Below are positions 50,135 through 60,036 of a stretch of 64,000 nt of DNA, piece after piece. The stretch covers positions 62,001-126,000 of the forward strand of contig NZ_AUMT01000008.1 in the NCBI RefSeq assembly GCF_000430825.1. The letters run 5' to 3'. The translations under genes were made by a program, and so were the position numbers. The notes under the pieces were generated by a model, which was given only the letters and a program-made list of their open reading frames with translations, searched no databases and was not told the DNA's origin. Every line of letters begins with the position of its first letter. The stretch's first letter is position 1. The DNA comes from Chryseobacterium daeguense DSM 19388 (lineage in GTDB: Bacteria; Bacteroidota; Bacteroidia; Flavobacteriales; Weeksellaceae).

Positions 50135-51839
50135 CTTTATCTGATTTTAAAATGGTTTTATCTTCACTGAAAAGACGGTAAAGAAGCAATACAACACAAA
50201 TAATGAGAATCCACACAAACCAGTTGTACCCGAACATCTCGATCAAAGGATAGAAAATATACGCCAGCATCGCAACCAGCAAAATGACAAGAAAAATCTT
50301 AATTCCGCTCGGAACATTATCTCCTCCAATATTTAAAGATTTTCTTTTTACAATAAAATTATACAGTCCCACGACTCCTGTCATGAAAATAATTAACCAA
50401 ATAATTTCCGAAAAAGTAATATTGTGTTTTGAATATGGTTTTTCTTTTTCCAGTGTTTCCGCTTTCTGGGCTTTGTCCATGTTAATAGGCGGTTCAGGGT
50501 ATTCTTTTGTTCCGTAAAGACGGCCTAGTGAGTCTTCAACCAATTTCTGCTTCTTTTTTAAAACAGTTTTTACGATTCTCTGATCTGCTATCTTTCCCGA
50601 ACTTACTTTTTTCAAAGAATCAGAAATTTTTGTTTTTAATTTTTCTTCATTTTGAGCTAAATATTTTACAATTTTCTTGCGATACACTCTTTTTAAAGAA
50701 TCCCTTGCAGCATCAGTTTTATCATTAAGCCTGAAAATATCATCCTGAATTTTATTAATCGGTCTTCCGCCTTTATTTAAATATTCTTCATAGCTTTTTT
50801 CATCTGGCTTACTAAAATGTAGAGATGCATTCAAATGCTCTTTCATCAAATCCTTGCGTTGTCTTCCGTAGATGGAATCAATCTTCATATCGATATCCGT
50901 AACCCCCGATTGATAAGCAACAACAGGCTTCATCATATTTTTATCCACTTCTGAAACTTTTCCCGAAGAAACAATTGGTGGATTTTGCCCCGGCTCATCC
51001 TTGCTCACATGCATAAAGAACCTGAACAATGCAATACCAATTAAAAATGCCCAAAAAACCCATCGGTATTTTTCCGAATAAGTAGATTTTTCATCATTTT
51101 CTGAACCACCGCCGAATAATTTTCCGAGCCATGAATTCCGAAATTTAAAAATTCCAAAACCATCTCCTCTTGAAGTTCCCGTTACATCAAGCGGAACACC
51201 CAGCTCTACAGCTCTGTCAGGATATTTTTCGATATATTTTAAGTACTTTTCAATCTCTTTTTTGTTTCCCTCCATTACTTTTTTAAGGTCGAAAGGAAGA
51301 TTTTTCATCCATTCCTCTTCCGTTTTCGGCGTTTGAAGAGCTTCCAAAATCTTTTCATCATCCATTTCAACAGTATAGCTTTCAATTTTCTGAGGGATTT
51401 TTACACCATTTAATGGTTTCCGGATTTTATCTTCCGATTGTTTCGGATTTTGAATAATAGAAAGCCAGTCGATTTCTTCAATTAATTTTACCAATCCGAA
51501 TTCCGGGTGCATAATCAAAAAATCAGAATCGACATTTTGCCAGTCTTCAGGGTTAATTTTTGGATAAAAAGTCGTGTTTTCAGGAATGAAAAATTTACTA
51601 TTAATACATTGGAAATAAGAATTTTTTCCAATTTCGGACGGAGCCGTATCTTGAAAAATCAGAAAGCAGCCATACAAAACGTTCGGTTCGTTGGAAGGAA
51701 TCGGGAAAGACTGAATATTATTTAAATCTATACCTAAAGTTTCCATCTCATGAAGCCATGTCAATGGTGAGGATCCCTTTATTAAAAGTCCTTTTTTAGG
51801 ATAAATATTTTTCGGAAAAGGTTTAATTCTAAGCTCCAT
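50127..51839 (-). CDS. Membrane protein of MoxR/vWA/beta-propeller ternary system (bpX-type)
   Basis: 570 aa. The N-terminal ~150 residues (ELRIKPFPKNIYPKKGLLIKGSSPLTWLHEMETLGI ...) resemble the bpX-type domains of MoxR-vWA-beta-propeller ternary systems. A membrane segment near residue 270 (YRWVFWAFLIGIALFRFFM) and three near the C-terminus (about 475-560) bracket a Lys/Asp-rich helical stretch. The start overlaps the vWA gene's stop by 11 bases. Function: structural part of the ternary complex, inferred. Confidence 0.68.
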   Translation of the reverse strand: MELRIKPFPKNIYPKKGLLIKGSSPLTWLHEMETLGIDLNNIQSFPIPSNEPNVLYGCFLIFQDTAPSEIGKNSYFQCINSKFFIPENTTFYPKINPEDWQNVDSDFLIMHPEFGLVKLIEEIDWLSIIQNPKQSEDKIRKPLNGVKIPQKIESYTVEMDDEKILEALQTPKTEEEWMKNLPFDLKKVMEGNKKEIEKYLKYIEKYPDRAVELGVPLDVTGTSRGDGFGIFKFRNSWLGKLFGGGSENDEKSTYSEKYRWVFWAFLIGIALFRFFMHVSKDEPGQNPPIVSSGKVSEVDKNMMKPVVAYQSGVTDIDMKIDSIYGRQRKDLMKEHLNASLHFSKPDEKSYEEYLNKGGRPINKIQDDIFRLNDKTDAARDSLKRVYRKKIVKYLAQNEEKLKTKISDSLKKVSSGKIADQRIVKTVLKKKQKLVEDSLGRLYGTKEYPEPPINMDKAQKAETLEKEKPYSKHNITFSEIIWLIIFMTGVVGLYNFIVKRKSLNIGGDNVPSGIKIFLVILLVAMLAYIFYPLIEMFGYNWFVWILIICVVLLLYRLFSEDKTILKSDKDE

Positions 51840-54222
51840 ATTCCCAAATTTGTTCTATAAATCTTTCCAGATATTCAGCATACATTTCTTCCATTGTTTT
51901 TACTTTAAGCAGCGTATTTTGAGGTAAGTAATATTCTGAACCTCCAAATTCCGTGTTGGTCGCCAACGCCAGAAATCCATAATCCGTGGATGGAATATAA
52001 AATTCCGGGATATTTTTGTTACTGCTTTTAAAAGTCAGCATTCCTCGTGAATCGGTGATGATTTCGCTTCCGTCGGAAAAAGTAAACCTGTTTTTATTCT
52101 GTTCAGCAAAAATTCTTATCTGATGCCTGTTTCTGTAGAATGTTATGGAATTATCATAGGACTTATTTAATTCACTGTTTGAAACTACCAGATTTTTTTC
52201 TTTGTTGATTCCTATTTTACTAAAATTATTTAAAATTTTGATTCCACTGTTGGATAACTTTTTAATTTCAGATTCAACCTTTGCTTTGTTCTTGTAGATC
52301 AAGTCATCATTTAGGATATATTCTAATGAAATATTTCCTTCCATACTAATTAAAGGAACCATTTCTTCATCACTCAAAAGATAAAAATATTTGTTAAAAT
52401 AAATCAATTTAGAATCATGATGAATAATATGTCCCGTCAAATTCAGTTCAGAATATTCTTTTGTATTTAAATTTAATTTAGAAATCAATTTTTTATCCGG
52501 CTGATACTGGCATAAAATAAATTCCTGCTGTTTGTTTCTCGCCAAAGCAAACTGCCCTTTCGGTTTTACGGAAATATCTTCAATTAAAACCTCACATCCG
52601 TGATGGATTTTATAATAATCGTAGTAATGTTTATTGTAATAATTATCAGACAGATAGGTTCTCAACAATTGTTTTTTACTGCTTAAAATATAAAATTCAC
52701 CTTCATATAAAAAGGTGGCTATTTTATTAACCGGTGCCGGAAATAAAATCGGGTAATTCAAAGGAACATCGGCTCTTTTTCCGCTGCCGGAATTGTTATT
52801 TTCCCTTCTTTGCCTTCTTTCGGGTGGATTTGCCCATAATTCCTGCAACGGAAGTACAATCTTTTGGATGTGCTTTCTCGTTCCTTTATGATGCTTATAA
52901 AAATTAAGTTCGCCCTGTGAGGAAGTTGTGACCAAAAATTTCAGTCGATCTCTGTTTTCGTGAATAGCTTTCTGAAGATTCTGATTAGTTAAGTTTTCCT
53001 GATGGGTAATGAAAAAAACTTCCAGATCCTTCTCTGTATGCTCTTCATTAAAGAATTTTTCGAGTGAATGTGAAACTTCCAAAACCGGACTTACCTGGTT
53101 TAGGTTATCAATAACTTTATTTACCTTGTCAAGCGAAATAGGAATATTGGTTTGTCCCAATGCAAAAACTTTACATTCCGAATGCGCTTTCGGATGTTTG
53201 ATTACGGCAATCGCCGATGCAAAGGCCAAAACTTTCGGAGTTCCCCAATTTTTTAATGAAGTATCGATGAGAATCACTCGTTCAAAAATATTTTCCTCAG
53301 GCGGAATTTCCCGCTGAATATACAATGCTTCGTTATTTGCGACACGATTCATGAAAACATCATCTTCATTGGCAAATTCGGACAAAAGCATTCTGTGAAA
53401 CTCGCCTTTATTGGTCATATCCGAAATTCCCCCGATCGGCTGTTCTCCGGGAGAAAGATGACGCATCGGGATTTTCAGGCCGCTCCATATTCTTTTAATT
53501 AAGCTTCCAATCTGGAAAGTTTTTGGTTCTTCAATTAATTCCTGAATAAAATCATTACCGGTTTCTACGGTGGTTTCTTCCTCTACAACCTCATCATCCA
53601 ATTCGGGAATATTGCCGAAACCTTTCATCGCTTCAATGATAGATTGTGTAGTTGGGAATTTATTATGAAGCAAAGCTAAAGTCTTAATATCCGCGTTCAC
53701 AGCGGCGTAAGAAAGTTCTTTTTTTTCTGCGCATTCAGCAATTATATGAGGGTTCATCTCAAATCTTTTCAGAATTAAGTTTGAGCTTACAGCCGAAATT
53801 ACATTATGACAATCTTTAAAAATAGTCTGCAAAAGGATTATTTTATTCTGACCTTTTTTTAATGATCTTCCTAAATGGCTTACATTTTCTAAAAAACTGA
53901 TGGCAAGATCAATATCATTTTTGAGATGTTTTCCAAATGATGAATCTTTTTGTCTGTTTAAATAATAAAAAATTCCGTCAAGGTTTAAGTATCCGTCCTG
54001 AAGCGCATATAAAACCAGAAGCAATGACCCAAAAGGCGGAAATCCCTGGTTTTTTAATTCTTTTAAAATTTCAATTATATAAGGTCTATAGGCAAGTGCC
54101 CCGAGATTCGGAATTGAAATAAGGTTGTTTTCATTATATCCGGTGCTGTCCGGAACATCTTCATCAGTCGTCCACTCCCAGAAGTAAGATTGATATGATT
54201 GAAAATAAGTAATTATATCCAT
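51829..54222 (-). CDS. vWA-like / beta-propeller protein of ternary system
   Basis: 797 aa. Helical N-terminal half, then a von Willebrand A-like segment (RVILIDTSLKNWGTPKVLAFASAIAVI, about residue 314; the MIDAS D-x-S-x-S is degenerate, DTS), and a C-terminal beta-rich region (about 500-770) with propeller-like repeats (KIATFLYEGEFYILSSKKQLLRTY, KLIYFNKYFYLLSDEE). Start overlaps the upstream gene by 10 bases. Core partner of the MoxR ATPase in these systems. Confidence 0.75.
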   Translation of the reverse strand: MDIITYFQSYQSYFWEWTTDEDVPDSTGYNENNLISIPNLGALAYRPYIIEILKELKNQGFPPFGSLLLVLYALQDGYLNLDGIFYYLNRQKDSSFGKHLKNDIDLAISFLENVSHLGRSLKKGQNKIILLQTIFKDCHNVISAVSSNLILKRFEMNPHIIAECAEKKELSYAAVNADIKTLALLHNKFPTTQSIIEAMKGFGNIPELDDEVVEEETTVETGNDFIQELIEEPKTFQIGSLIKRIWSGLKIPMRHLSPGEQPIGGISDMTNKGEFHRMLLSEFANEDDVFMNRVANNEALYIQREIPPEENIFERVILIDTSLKNWGTPKVLAFASAIAVIKHPKAHSECKVFALGQTNIPISLDKVNKVIDNLNQVSPVLEVSHSLEKFFNEEHTEKDLEVFFITHQENLTNQNLQKAIHENRDRLKFLVTTSSQGELNFYKHHKGTRKHIQKIVLPLQELWANPPERRQRRENNNSGSGKRADVPLNYPILFPAPVNKIATFLYEGEFYILSSKKQLLRTYLSDNYYNKHYYDYYKIHHGCEVLIEDISVKPKGQFALARNKQQEFILCQYQPDKKLISKLNLNTKEYSELNLTGHIIHHDSKLIYFNKYFYLLSDEEMVPLISMEGNISLEYILNDDLIYKNKAKVESEIKKLSNSGIKILNNFSKIGINKEKNLVVSNSELNKSYDNSITFYRNRHQIRIFAEQNKNRFTFSDGSEIITDSRGMLTFKSSNKNIPEFYIPSTDYGFLALATNTEFGGSEYYLPQNTLLKVKTMEEMYAEYLERFIEQIWEYGA

Positions 54223-54956
54223 CCCTGTGATTTTTCAGTCAGACGGAATGAGCTAACGGACAATTTTCGGAAATCATGCTTATTAATAGGCAGAATACTT
54301 CCGTTTTCGTTCCATAAAAGCCACTGATCCCGGCCTATATTATATTTTTTCTGCAATAAGGAGCTCAAATTTTTAAATTCGAAATCAAAACCTGCCGGTA
54401 AAAGATGGCTGTCTTTCGTCCAATACGTTTTCCCCGGAAGACTCAATAAAGGATTTCCCAGAAATAGTGCTTTATCATTAATAATAATCCAATCCAGCTT
54501 TTCGAGTTTAAATTTTGGCAAGGTGACAATTGTTTCTTTAATATCAACCATTGAACATAATAAAGCTGCGGCCGGCTGCTCTTCTTCGCTTGGCTTTAAT
54601 TGAACTTCAACTTTTTCATTTATCCCGAAAAATTTTTGGTTAGATGGAGGAAAAGTTAATCGCAATGCCTTATCAATGGGTGTCCACAGCAAAGCCGTTC
54701 TCACTTTTTTACTTGGAACTAAAGCATTTTTACGAAATAAAAGCCCCTCTCTTAATTCATAAAGCAGGAAATTCGGTAACTGCTGAATTTCTGACGAAGC
54801 GGCCTGTTCATCAGTAAAACCTTTCAGCCAAATAACGTCATCTTCCAATGCAACCTGAACATTTTTCCAGTCCCGAATGGAACCGAGAAAATCTTCATCC
54901 GTACGCGGAATTTCTGCCCAAAAGTCTTTTAAACCGTTTGAAGAATCTTTTGCCAT
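54213..54956 (-). CDS. bpX-type protein of MoxR/vWA ternary system
   Basis: 247 aa from the ATG at 54956, chosen because it begins MAKDSSNGLKDFWAEIPRTDEDF with no need for the upstream stretch inside the AAA gene. Overlaps the end of the MoxR gene by 28 bases. Mixed alpha/beta: DVIWLKGFTDEQ, FLLYELREGLLF, LDWIIINDKALFLGNPLLSLPGKTYW. No enzyme motif. Assignment rests on order and overlap with the MoxR and vWA genes. Confidence 0.65.
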   Translation of the reverse strand: MAKDSSNGLKDFWAEIPRTDEDFLGSIRDWKNVQVALEDDVIWLKGFTDEQAASSEIQQLPNFLLYELREGLLFRKNALVPSKKVRTALLWTPIDKALRLTFPPSNQKFFGINEKVEVQLKPSEEEQPAAALLCSMVDIKETIVTLPKFKLEKLDWIIINDKALFLGNPLLSLPGKTYWTKDSHLLPAGFDFEFKNLSSLLQKKYNIGRDQWLLWNENGSILPINKHDFRKLSVSSFRLTEKSQGWI

Positions 54957-56062
54957 AGACTTTCGATTTCCTTTTGAATATATTGTTTCTGTTCCGGGTT
55001 TCTGATCCAGTCGCAACGCGTTTGAAGATACCTTAATTTATCTTTAATTACATTTTGCTCTTCAAAGGTCAACGTTTCATTATTCCATTTTTCAACCAGA
55101 ATTTTTACGTCTTTCATGACTTCTTCCGGATTCGGAGTTTTGTTTTGCAACGCTTGTGGATGCGATTTCGGATGGTCGTCTTTCTCAATGGTTCTGTTGA
55201 TAATTCCTTCAAGAATTTCGATCTGTTCTTCAGTATCCCAAATATGCTTTAAAACCCATAAATCCGACAGAATTGCTTCATTTCTGCCGCAAATTAAGGC
55301 ACTTGCAGCGATAAGATTCTGTAATTTCACCGCTCTACGGTCGGAAATCGCGATTCCTGTGTTTCGGAGATTGATGATTGTATTTAAATACACTTCGTAA
55401 ATAGGTTTTAAATCAACCGTTTTACAAAGATTCTGAAGTTCTTTTATTTCATGTGAAAGAATTTCGGGAATTTCTGTTTCGATATTATTTTCAAGCCTTC
55501 TTCCCGCCAAAAGTACCTGTTGAAGCAAGTCCGGATTCACGTAATCTACATTAATCCTGATCAGAAAACGGTCGAATAAAGCGTTCAGTGCTTCGTCTTC
55601 AGGAAGAACGTTGCTCGCGCCCACAAACATGAGCGCAGGAAGGTTTTTTGTCTCTTTTCCTCTCTTGAAAATCTTTTCATTTAAAGCCATCAAAAGGGAG
55701 TTCAGAATGGCGGAATTCGCATTAAAAATTTCATCAAGAAAAACCATTGACGCTTCCGGCATCATGCCTTCGGTGTTGGTGAGCAACTCTCCCTCCTTCA
55801 GCTTTCTGATATCAAAAGGCCCGAAAATCTCATTCGGTTCTGTGAAACGTGTTAAAAGGTATTCGAAATTCTTTCCGTCTTTTACGGTTTTTGCCAGTGT
55901 TCTTACAATGGCGGATTTTGCGGTTCCGGGAGGTCCGTATAAAAATGCATTTTCCCTCGCCAACAGGCAGATTCCCAACAAATCTATCACATCATTTTTC
56001 CCGACAAAAGTGTCTTTAACGTAGGTAAGAACGGTGTTTAATTTTTCTATATTTTGAGTCAT
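54929..56062 (-). CDS. MoxR family AAA+ ATPase
   Basis: 377 aa. Walker A GPPGTAKS near residue 40, Walker B MVFLDEI near 110, sensor 1 FVGASNVLPED, Arg-rich DRFLIRI and a C-terminal lid (ISDRRAVKLQNLIAASALICGR). A RavA-like MoxR chaperone, which with vWA partners remodels protein complexes. First catalytic gene of the ternary-system operon. Confidence 0.93.
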   Translation of the reverse strand: MTQNIEKLNTVLTYVKDTFVGKNDVIDLLGICLLARENAFLYGPPGTAKSAIVRTLAKTVKDGKNFEYLLTRFTEPNEIFGPFDIRKLKEGELLTNTEGMMPEASMVFLDEIFNANSAILNSLLMALNEKIFKRGKETKNLPALMFVGASNVLPEDEALNALFDRFLIRINVDYVNPDLLQQVLLAGRRLENNIETEIPEILSHEIKELQNLCKTVDLKPIYEVYLNTIINLRNTGIAISDRRAVKLQNLIAASALICGRNEAILSDLWVLKHIWDTEEQIEILEGIINRTIEKDDHPKSHPQALQNKTPNPEEVMKDVKILVEKWNNETLTFEEQNVIKDKLRYLQTRCDWIRNPEQKQYIQKEIESLWQKILQTV

Positions 56063-56099
56063 GATTTTAATTAATTTTTAAACGCAAAGAGCGCAAAGT

Positions 56100-56741
56100 T
56101 TAATTATTGATTGTTTTTAATTCTTTCCAAAAAATATCTTTATACATTCCAAATTCAGCGATCAGCAACTGATTGATGTACGGAATTTCCGCCAAAGAAT
56201 AGGCTTTCTGTTCCACAATTCTTTCAAGATATAATTTTCTATAGGTTTTATCTTTTAATTCTTCTTCCCAATTGATATTTTCCAAATCGAGGTCAAATCC
56301 GATGGCTGAATAATGAAATTCTTTTAAAATATTTTCCAACATTTTGACCAAAGCATCCTCAGGATCAGCATTTTGTAAAACAGAAATAATTTGCGGTAAA
56401 AATCTTAACGATAAATCTGCAGACAATATCGCTGAAATATTTCTTTCCCTTTTAAATGGTGGAATTAATTTATTTAAATCTTTCGCTGTATTTTCTCTTA
56501 TCAAATGTAACTGGGCGCTATGGTACATGACTTTTGCGGCCCATACCGCCGTTTCACGATCACAACTGATCTGATCGGATAAAAATTCTAATCGTTCTTT
56601 TTCGAATTCGGATTCAAAATAATCTGCTGCATCCTGTTCTTCCTTTCCAGAAATTTCCTGAATATCTGTGAAAATTGTAATACATTCCTCTTTCCGAAGC
56701 AGAAACAAAGTGTCTAAAAACGGGGATTTGCTTTCCATCAT
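56100..56741 (-). CDS. bpX4-like protein of ternary system
   Basis: 213 aa, acidic and helical: FLDTLFLLRKEECITIFTDIQEI, AVWAAKVMYHSAQLHLIRENT, LSADLSLRFLPQIISVLQNADPEDALVKMLENILKEFHYSAIGFDL. Not an enzyme as far as seen. Position just upstream of the MoxR ATPase, and general appearance, fit the small bpX-type component of MoxR-vWA-beta-propeller systems. Confidence 0.65.
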   Translation of the reverse strand: MMESKSPFLDTLFLLRKEECITIFTDIQEISGKEEQDAADYFESEFEKERLEFLSDQISCDRETAVWAAKVMYHSAQLHLIRENTAKDLNKLIPPFKRERNISAILSADLSLRFLPQIISVLQNADPEDALVKMLENILKEFHYSAIGFDLDLENINWEEELKDKTYRKLYLERIVEQKAYSLAEIPYINQLLIAEFGMYKDIFWKELKTINN

Positions 56742-56857
56742 TTAACAAAAATAAAAATATTATTTGTGAATACAATTAGTGAATTGTCAATTTTCATTGG
56801 AAGTGAATAAGTGATTTAAAACAATTGATTAAGAATGTATTAAATAAAATTAAAAAT

Positions 56858-56882
56858 CGGCTCAGATCTTCGATCTGAGCCG
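56858..56882 (-). terminator. Rho-independent terminator after VOC gene
   Basis: Perfect 11-bp stem CGGCTCAGATC / GATCTGAGCCG closed by a 3-base loop, then T-rich on the minus strand. Confidence 0.85.
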
Positions 56883-56919
56883 AGCCAAAGTAAAGTTAAT
56901 TTCTTTTTGAGAATTAAAA

Positions 56920-57309
56920 CTATTTTATAATCTCAACAATATTGTTTTCCGGATCCAGGATTACACTTTCGTAGTATCCATCACCTGATGTTCTGGGCTC
57001 TCCTACGACTTTATAGCCGTCTTTTCTTAGTATTTCTGTCAATTCATCAACTTTTTCTCTGCTTCCCGTTGAAAATGCCAGATGAATAATTCCGAATTGC
57101 TGTGCCTCATAAGAATTGCTGCTTTCCAGAATATCCGGTCTTCGCATAATTTCCAGCCTGGAACCGTTTTCAAAACTTAAAAAATAAGACTCGAATTTTT
57201 TCACCGGGTTATAGTACTTTTCATTGGAAACTGCACCGAAATATTTTTCATAAAATGATCTGATTTTTTCTAAATCCTGCACCCAGATAGCAATATGCTC
57301 TATTTTCAT
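56920..57309 (-). CDS. VOC family (glyoxalase/YaeR-like) protein
   Basis: 129 aa from the ATG at 57309, since MKIEHIAIWVQDLEKIRSFYEKYFGA is the normal family start. Two beta-alpha-beta-beta-beta modules: ESYFLSFENGSRLEIMRRPDI, then GIIHLAFSTGSREKVDELTEILRKDGYKVVGEPRTSGDGYYESVILDPENNIVEI. Metal ligands (His in IEHIAI, Glu in LEIM, His in IIHLAF, Glu in NIVEI) are in place. Substrate unknown. Confidence 0.9.
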   Translation of the reverse strand: MKIEHIAIWVQDLEKIRSFYEKYFGAVSNEKYYNPVKKFESYFLSFENGSRLEIMRRPDILESSNSYEAQQFGIIHLAFSTGSREKVDELTEILRKDGYKVVGEPRTSGDGYYESVILDPENNIVEIIK

Positions 57310-57425
57310 TTTTGATCTAAATTTTAATAAAGATAAGAATGTAAGCTTTGCTTCGCAAGTGAATTCTGAACTGATCATTAAAAAAATTCACATGGAAAAT
57401 TGCCCGATCACTATTCACTTATTAT

Positions 57426-57433
57426 TATCTTTG
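57426..57433 (+). promoter_or_regulatory. Promoter -7 element (TATCTTTG) of deoD
   Basis: Perfect TAnnTTTG, 18 bases before the deoD ATG; a TTG at 57400-57402 lies at a workable -33 distance. Confidence 0.6.
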
Positions 57434-57451
57434 CTCATTCAAAATAATATT

Positions 57452-58162
57452 ATGAGTATTCACATCAGTGCACAAAAAGGAGAAATTGCTAAAGTTTTGT
57501 TGATGCCGGGAGATCCGCTCCGCGCACAGTTTATTGCCGAAAAATTTCTGGAAAATGCAGAACTGGTAAGTAAAACAAGAGGAATTTTCTATTATACTGG
57601 ATTTTATAAAGGTAAAGAAATCACTGTAGGAGCCAGCGGAATGGGTTTTCCAAGTATTGGCATCTATTCTTTTGAGCTGTTTACGGAATATGAAGTGGAC
57701 ACAATTATCAGAATAGGAACTTGTGGGGCTTACAGCACTGACCTTCAGCTTTTTGATATTTTAAATGTAGAAAATGCAGCCAGTGAAAGCACATATGCAA
57801 AATACGCATGGGAGATTGAGGAAGAAACCCTTCCGCATCAGGGGAAAATTTTTAATACGATTAACGAAACTGCGAAAGAACTTTCATTAAACACAAAATC
57901 TATCAACGTTCACAGCAGTGATATTTTTTACAGAAAAGATCCGGCTGTTCCTGCGATTGCTACAAAATATAATTGTCCGGCCGTTGAAATGGAAGCTTTC
58001 GGGCTATTTGCCAATGCAAAACATTTGGGAAAAAATGCAGCAACAGTTCTTACGGTGACCGACATTATTCCGACTCAGGAAAAAATATCTGCAGACCAGA
58101 GAGAAAGAGCCTTAAAGCCAATGATGGAACTGGCTTTGGAGTCGGCGATTAAGAGCTTATAA
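57452..58162 (+). CDS. deoD: Purine-nucleoside phosphorylase
   Basis: 236 aa, the standard DeoD length, starting at the ATG at 57452 (SIHISAQKGEIAKVLLMPGDPLRAQFIAEKFLE). Cleaves purine nucleosides with phosphate for salvage. Seen: MPGDPLRA (phosphate loop), GASGMGFPSIGIYS, IRIGTCGAY, and AVEMEAFGLFANA (nucleoside site), VLTVTD with the catalytic Asp. Identity is sure. Confidence 0.96.
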   Translation: MSIHISAQKGEIAKVLLMPGDPLRAQFIAEKFLENAELVSKTRGIFYYTGFYKGKEITVGASGMGFPSIGIYSFELFTEYEVDTIIRIGTCGAYSTDLQLFDILNVENAASESTYAKYAWEIEEETLPHQGKIFNTINETAKELSLNTKSINVHSSDIFYRKDPAVPAIATKYNCPAVEMEAFGLFANAKHLGKNAATVLTVTDIIPTQEKISADQRERALKPMMELALESAIKSL

Positions 58163-58220
58163 AAATGAAGATCCCAATAAAGCTTATAAAGTAAAGCCAA
58201 TTTCAAGAAAATATTTTAAT

Positions 58221-58251
58221 AGAGAGTTTTGCAAATTTGTAAAACTCTTTA
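58221..58251. terminator. Bidirectional terminator after deoD
   Basis: AGAGTTTT / AAAACTCT stem between convergent deoD and the next gene; inner bases GCAAATTTGT also pair. Confidence 0.75.
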
Positions 58252-58899
58252 TTCATTAATAAAAACTTCCAGAAAGCCTATCAACTGCTTTCCTCCGTGG
58301 CTCCAGCGGATTCCGTAGCCGGCTTTTTCCCTGATCTCAAAAACAAGGCCATGCTTGTAATGAAAGAAAACATTCCACCAGGTTTTATTTTTGATAATGT
58401 AATTAACTTTTTCCATGACTACCTGTTGTTTCTGCTGATTATTTCCTTTTACTTCACCCCAAAACTGATCATCCATTCTACCGGCATGCTTTTCCCAAGC
58501 TCTTTGGGCAATGGTAATTTCTTCATTAAAAGGCTTTTCGCAAGATGCAAGCAGGAGTTTTTCAGGTGGAGGAATTGCTCTTTCATCCCTGATGCTTGCT
58601 GACGTTAACCTCTGTCCTAAAATATTCAGCCAATGCTCAAACGGAATTTCTTCCAGCTGCCTTGTTTTAACCTCATCAGTATTTCGACTGTCGAGAATTC
58701 TAATAAACATATTGTAACTTTCTGCGCGGTCAATTGTAATCTCTTCATTAAAAAAAGGCAGATTCCATTCTAAATTATTATCCTTAAACTCTTGAATATT
58801 ATGGCTTATATTATTAAGGTGCTCGTCTGCTAAAACTGACTGATATTTTTCTTTCCAATCCGTTGAAAATAATGGAATATACTGTTCAAATAAGTTCAT
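58249..58899 (-). CDS. Conserved protein of unknown function (DUF434 partner)
   Basis: 216 aa soluble protein, not recognised. Features: EIPFEHWLNILGQRLTSASIRDERAIPPPEKLLLASCEKPFNEEITIAQRAWEKH, KNKTWWNVFFHYKHGLVFEIREKAGYGIRWSHGGKQLIGFLE. The 3-base gap to the DUF434 gene makes an operon likely, so a shared task is probable. Confidence 0.65.
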   Translation of the reverse strand: MNLFEQYIPLFSTDWKEKYQSVLADEHLNNISHNIQEFKDNNLEWNLPFFNEEITIDRAESYNMFIRILDSRNTDEVKTRQLEEIPFEHWLNILGQRLTSASIRDERAIPPPEKLLLASCEKPFNEEITIAQRAWEKHAGRMDDQFWGEVKGNNQQKQQVVMEKVNYIIKNKTWWNVFFHYKHGLVFEIREKAGYGIRWSHGGKQLIGFLEVFINE

Positions 58900-58901
58900 G
58901 A

Positions 58902-59621
58902 CTAAAACATTTTCACAATATTGGCAGAAAGCTTTTCTTCTTCAATTAGATATCCGATGAGATTAAACCAATTTTTACAGTAATCCAAAATCCATGCATC
59001 AGAAGAAATTACAATTTCTGAATTTTCGGTTAAAAATTTGTCGGGATTATACTGCAGGTCAAAATCCCAGTTGAGTTCATTTTGTACGGCAAACTCCGAA
59101 ATAATCTGCTTGATCCTTCCGCTGTTGGAAACGGGCTTATCTAAAATCCAGATCAGTTTTTCAGCTTGTGATTTTTGAAAAAAAGTGGAAACCAATTCAA
59201 TTGCCCTCCCGGTCTGATTCACTCTTTTGTAAGTGCCATGTACACCGGAGAGATCACGATAAAAGCCATCCAAACCCTGAAACACATACGCTTCAGAAAG
59301 CAGGCTTTCCAGCAGAATCAAGACATTGAAACCATCGAGATATATTGTTTTATTTTTTAAATCTAAAATTGAAAGCTCCTTTGATTTCCTGATTTTGATC
59401 TGATTTTCAGAGGCTGAAGCGCCACGCAATGCCTGAATCTGCCTGGTTTTTAATTTATAGCGATTTCCTGCAAGCTCAGCTGCTGCTTTTTCCGGATAAC
59501 CCCTGCTTAATAAATAATACATATCCTCAACTGCAAGTTTCAGCTTGCCCGTCTGCTTGTCTGAACCGAAAAGTGTGTCATCACCCGTATTTTTACCACT
59601 GTTTCTATTATTCATGCTCAA
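58902..59621 (-). CDS. DUF434 family protein, PIN-like
   Basis: 239 aa. N-terminal DUF434 part (VEDMYYLLSRGYPEKAAAELAGNRYKLKTRQIQALRGASAS) and a C-terminal PIN-like nuclease-fold region: TIYLDGFNVLILLESLL (acidic strand 1), LIWILDKPVSNSGRIKQII and IVISSDAWILDYC. PIN-like fold suggests RNA or DNA cleavage, not shown. First gene of a two-gene operon. Confidence 0.82.
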   Translation of the reverse strand: MSMNNRNSGKNTGDDTLFGSDKQTGKLKLAVEDMYYLLSRGYPEKAAAELAGNRYKLKTRQIQALRGASASENQIKIRKSKELSILDLKNKTIYLDGFNVLILLESLLSEAYVFQGLDGFYRDLSGVHGTYKRVNQTGRAIELVSTFFQKSQAEKLIWILDKPVSNSGRIKQIISEFAVQNELNWDFDLQYNPDKFLTENSEIVISSDAWILDYCKNWFNLIGYLIEEEKLSANIVKMF

Positions 59622-60036
59622 ATGTAGAGTTTTCCAAAGAAAAAAATAAAATTTATTACTGAAAAAAAATGCAACAGACTCAATCTATCAAAGCAGGTAA
59701 AATTTCAATTAAAAATTATTATTTAATTATTATTTTTAAATAAAATTCAATATTAATTTCAAATTTTAAAATAATCAATAGTCACATATTGCAAAAGATG
59801 AGGATTAATCTTAAGTTTACAACGATGAAAATAATACCATAATAGAAGATCTATTATTTGGTTGGTGCAAAATAAGCACAGAGAGATTATTAAGAAAACA
59901 CAAATCAATATTCTGGTATAATCTGGTAAGAATTTTTATTGTTATAAGTCATACAAAGTAAATATGCTTTGAACGGCTCCCCATACACTCAATTTATTTT
60001 TTTTATATTTAAATTGATTATTTTTTTTATTACTGG
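59622..60036. other. AT-rich region upstream of an orphan plus-strand terminator
   Basis: No supportable gene. About 59890-59935 (AAAACACAAATC...TCTGGTATAATC) resembles the decayed region at 38960-39016. A 14-codon ORF at about 59800-59842 is open. Because a plus-strand terminator follows, an unannotated small RNA is possible. Confidence 0.35.
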
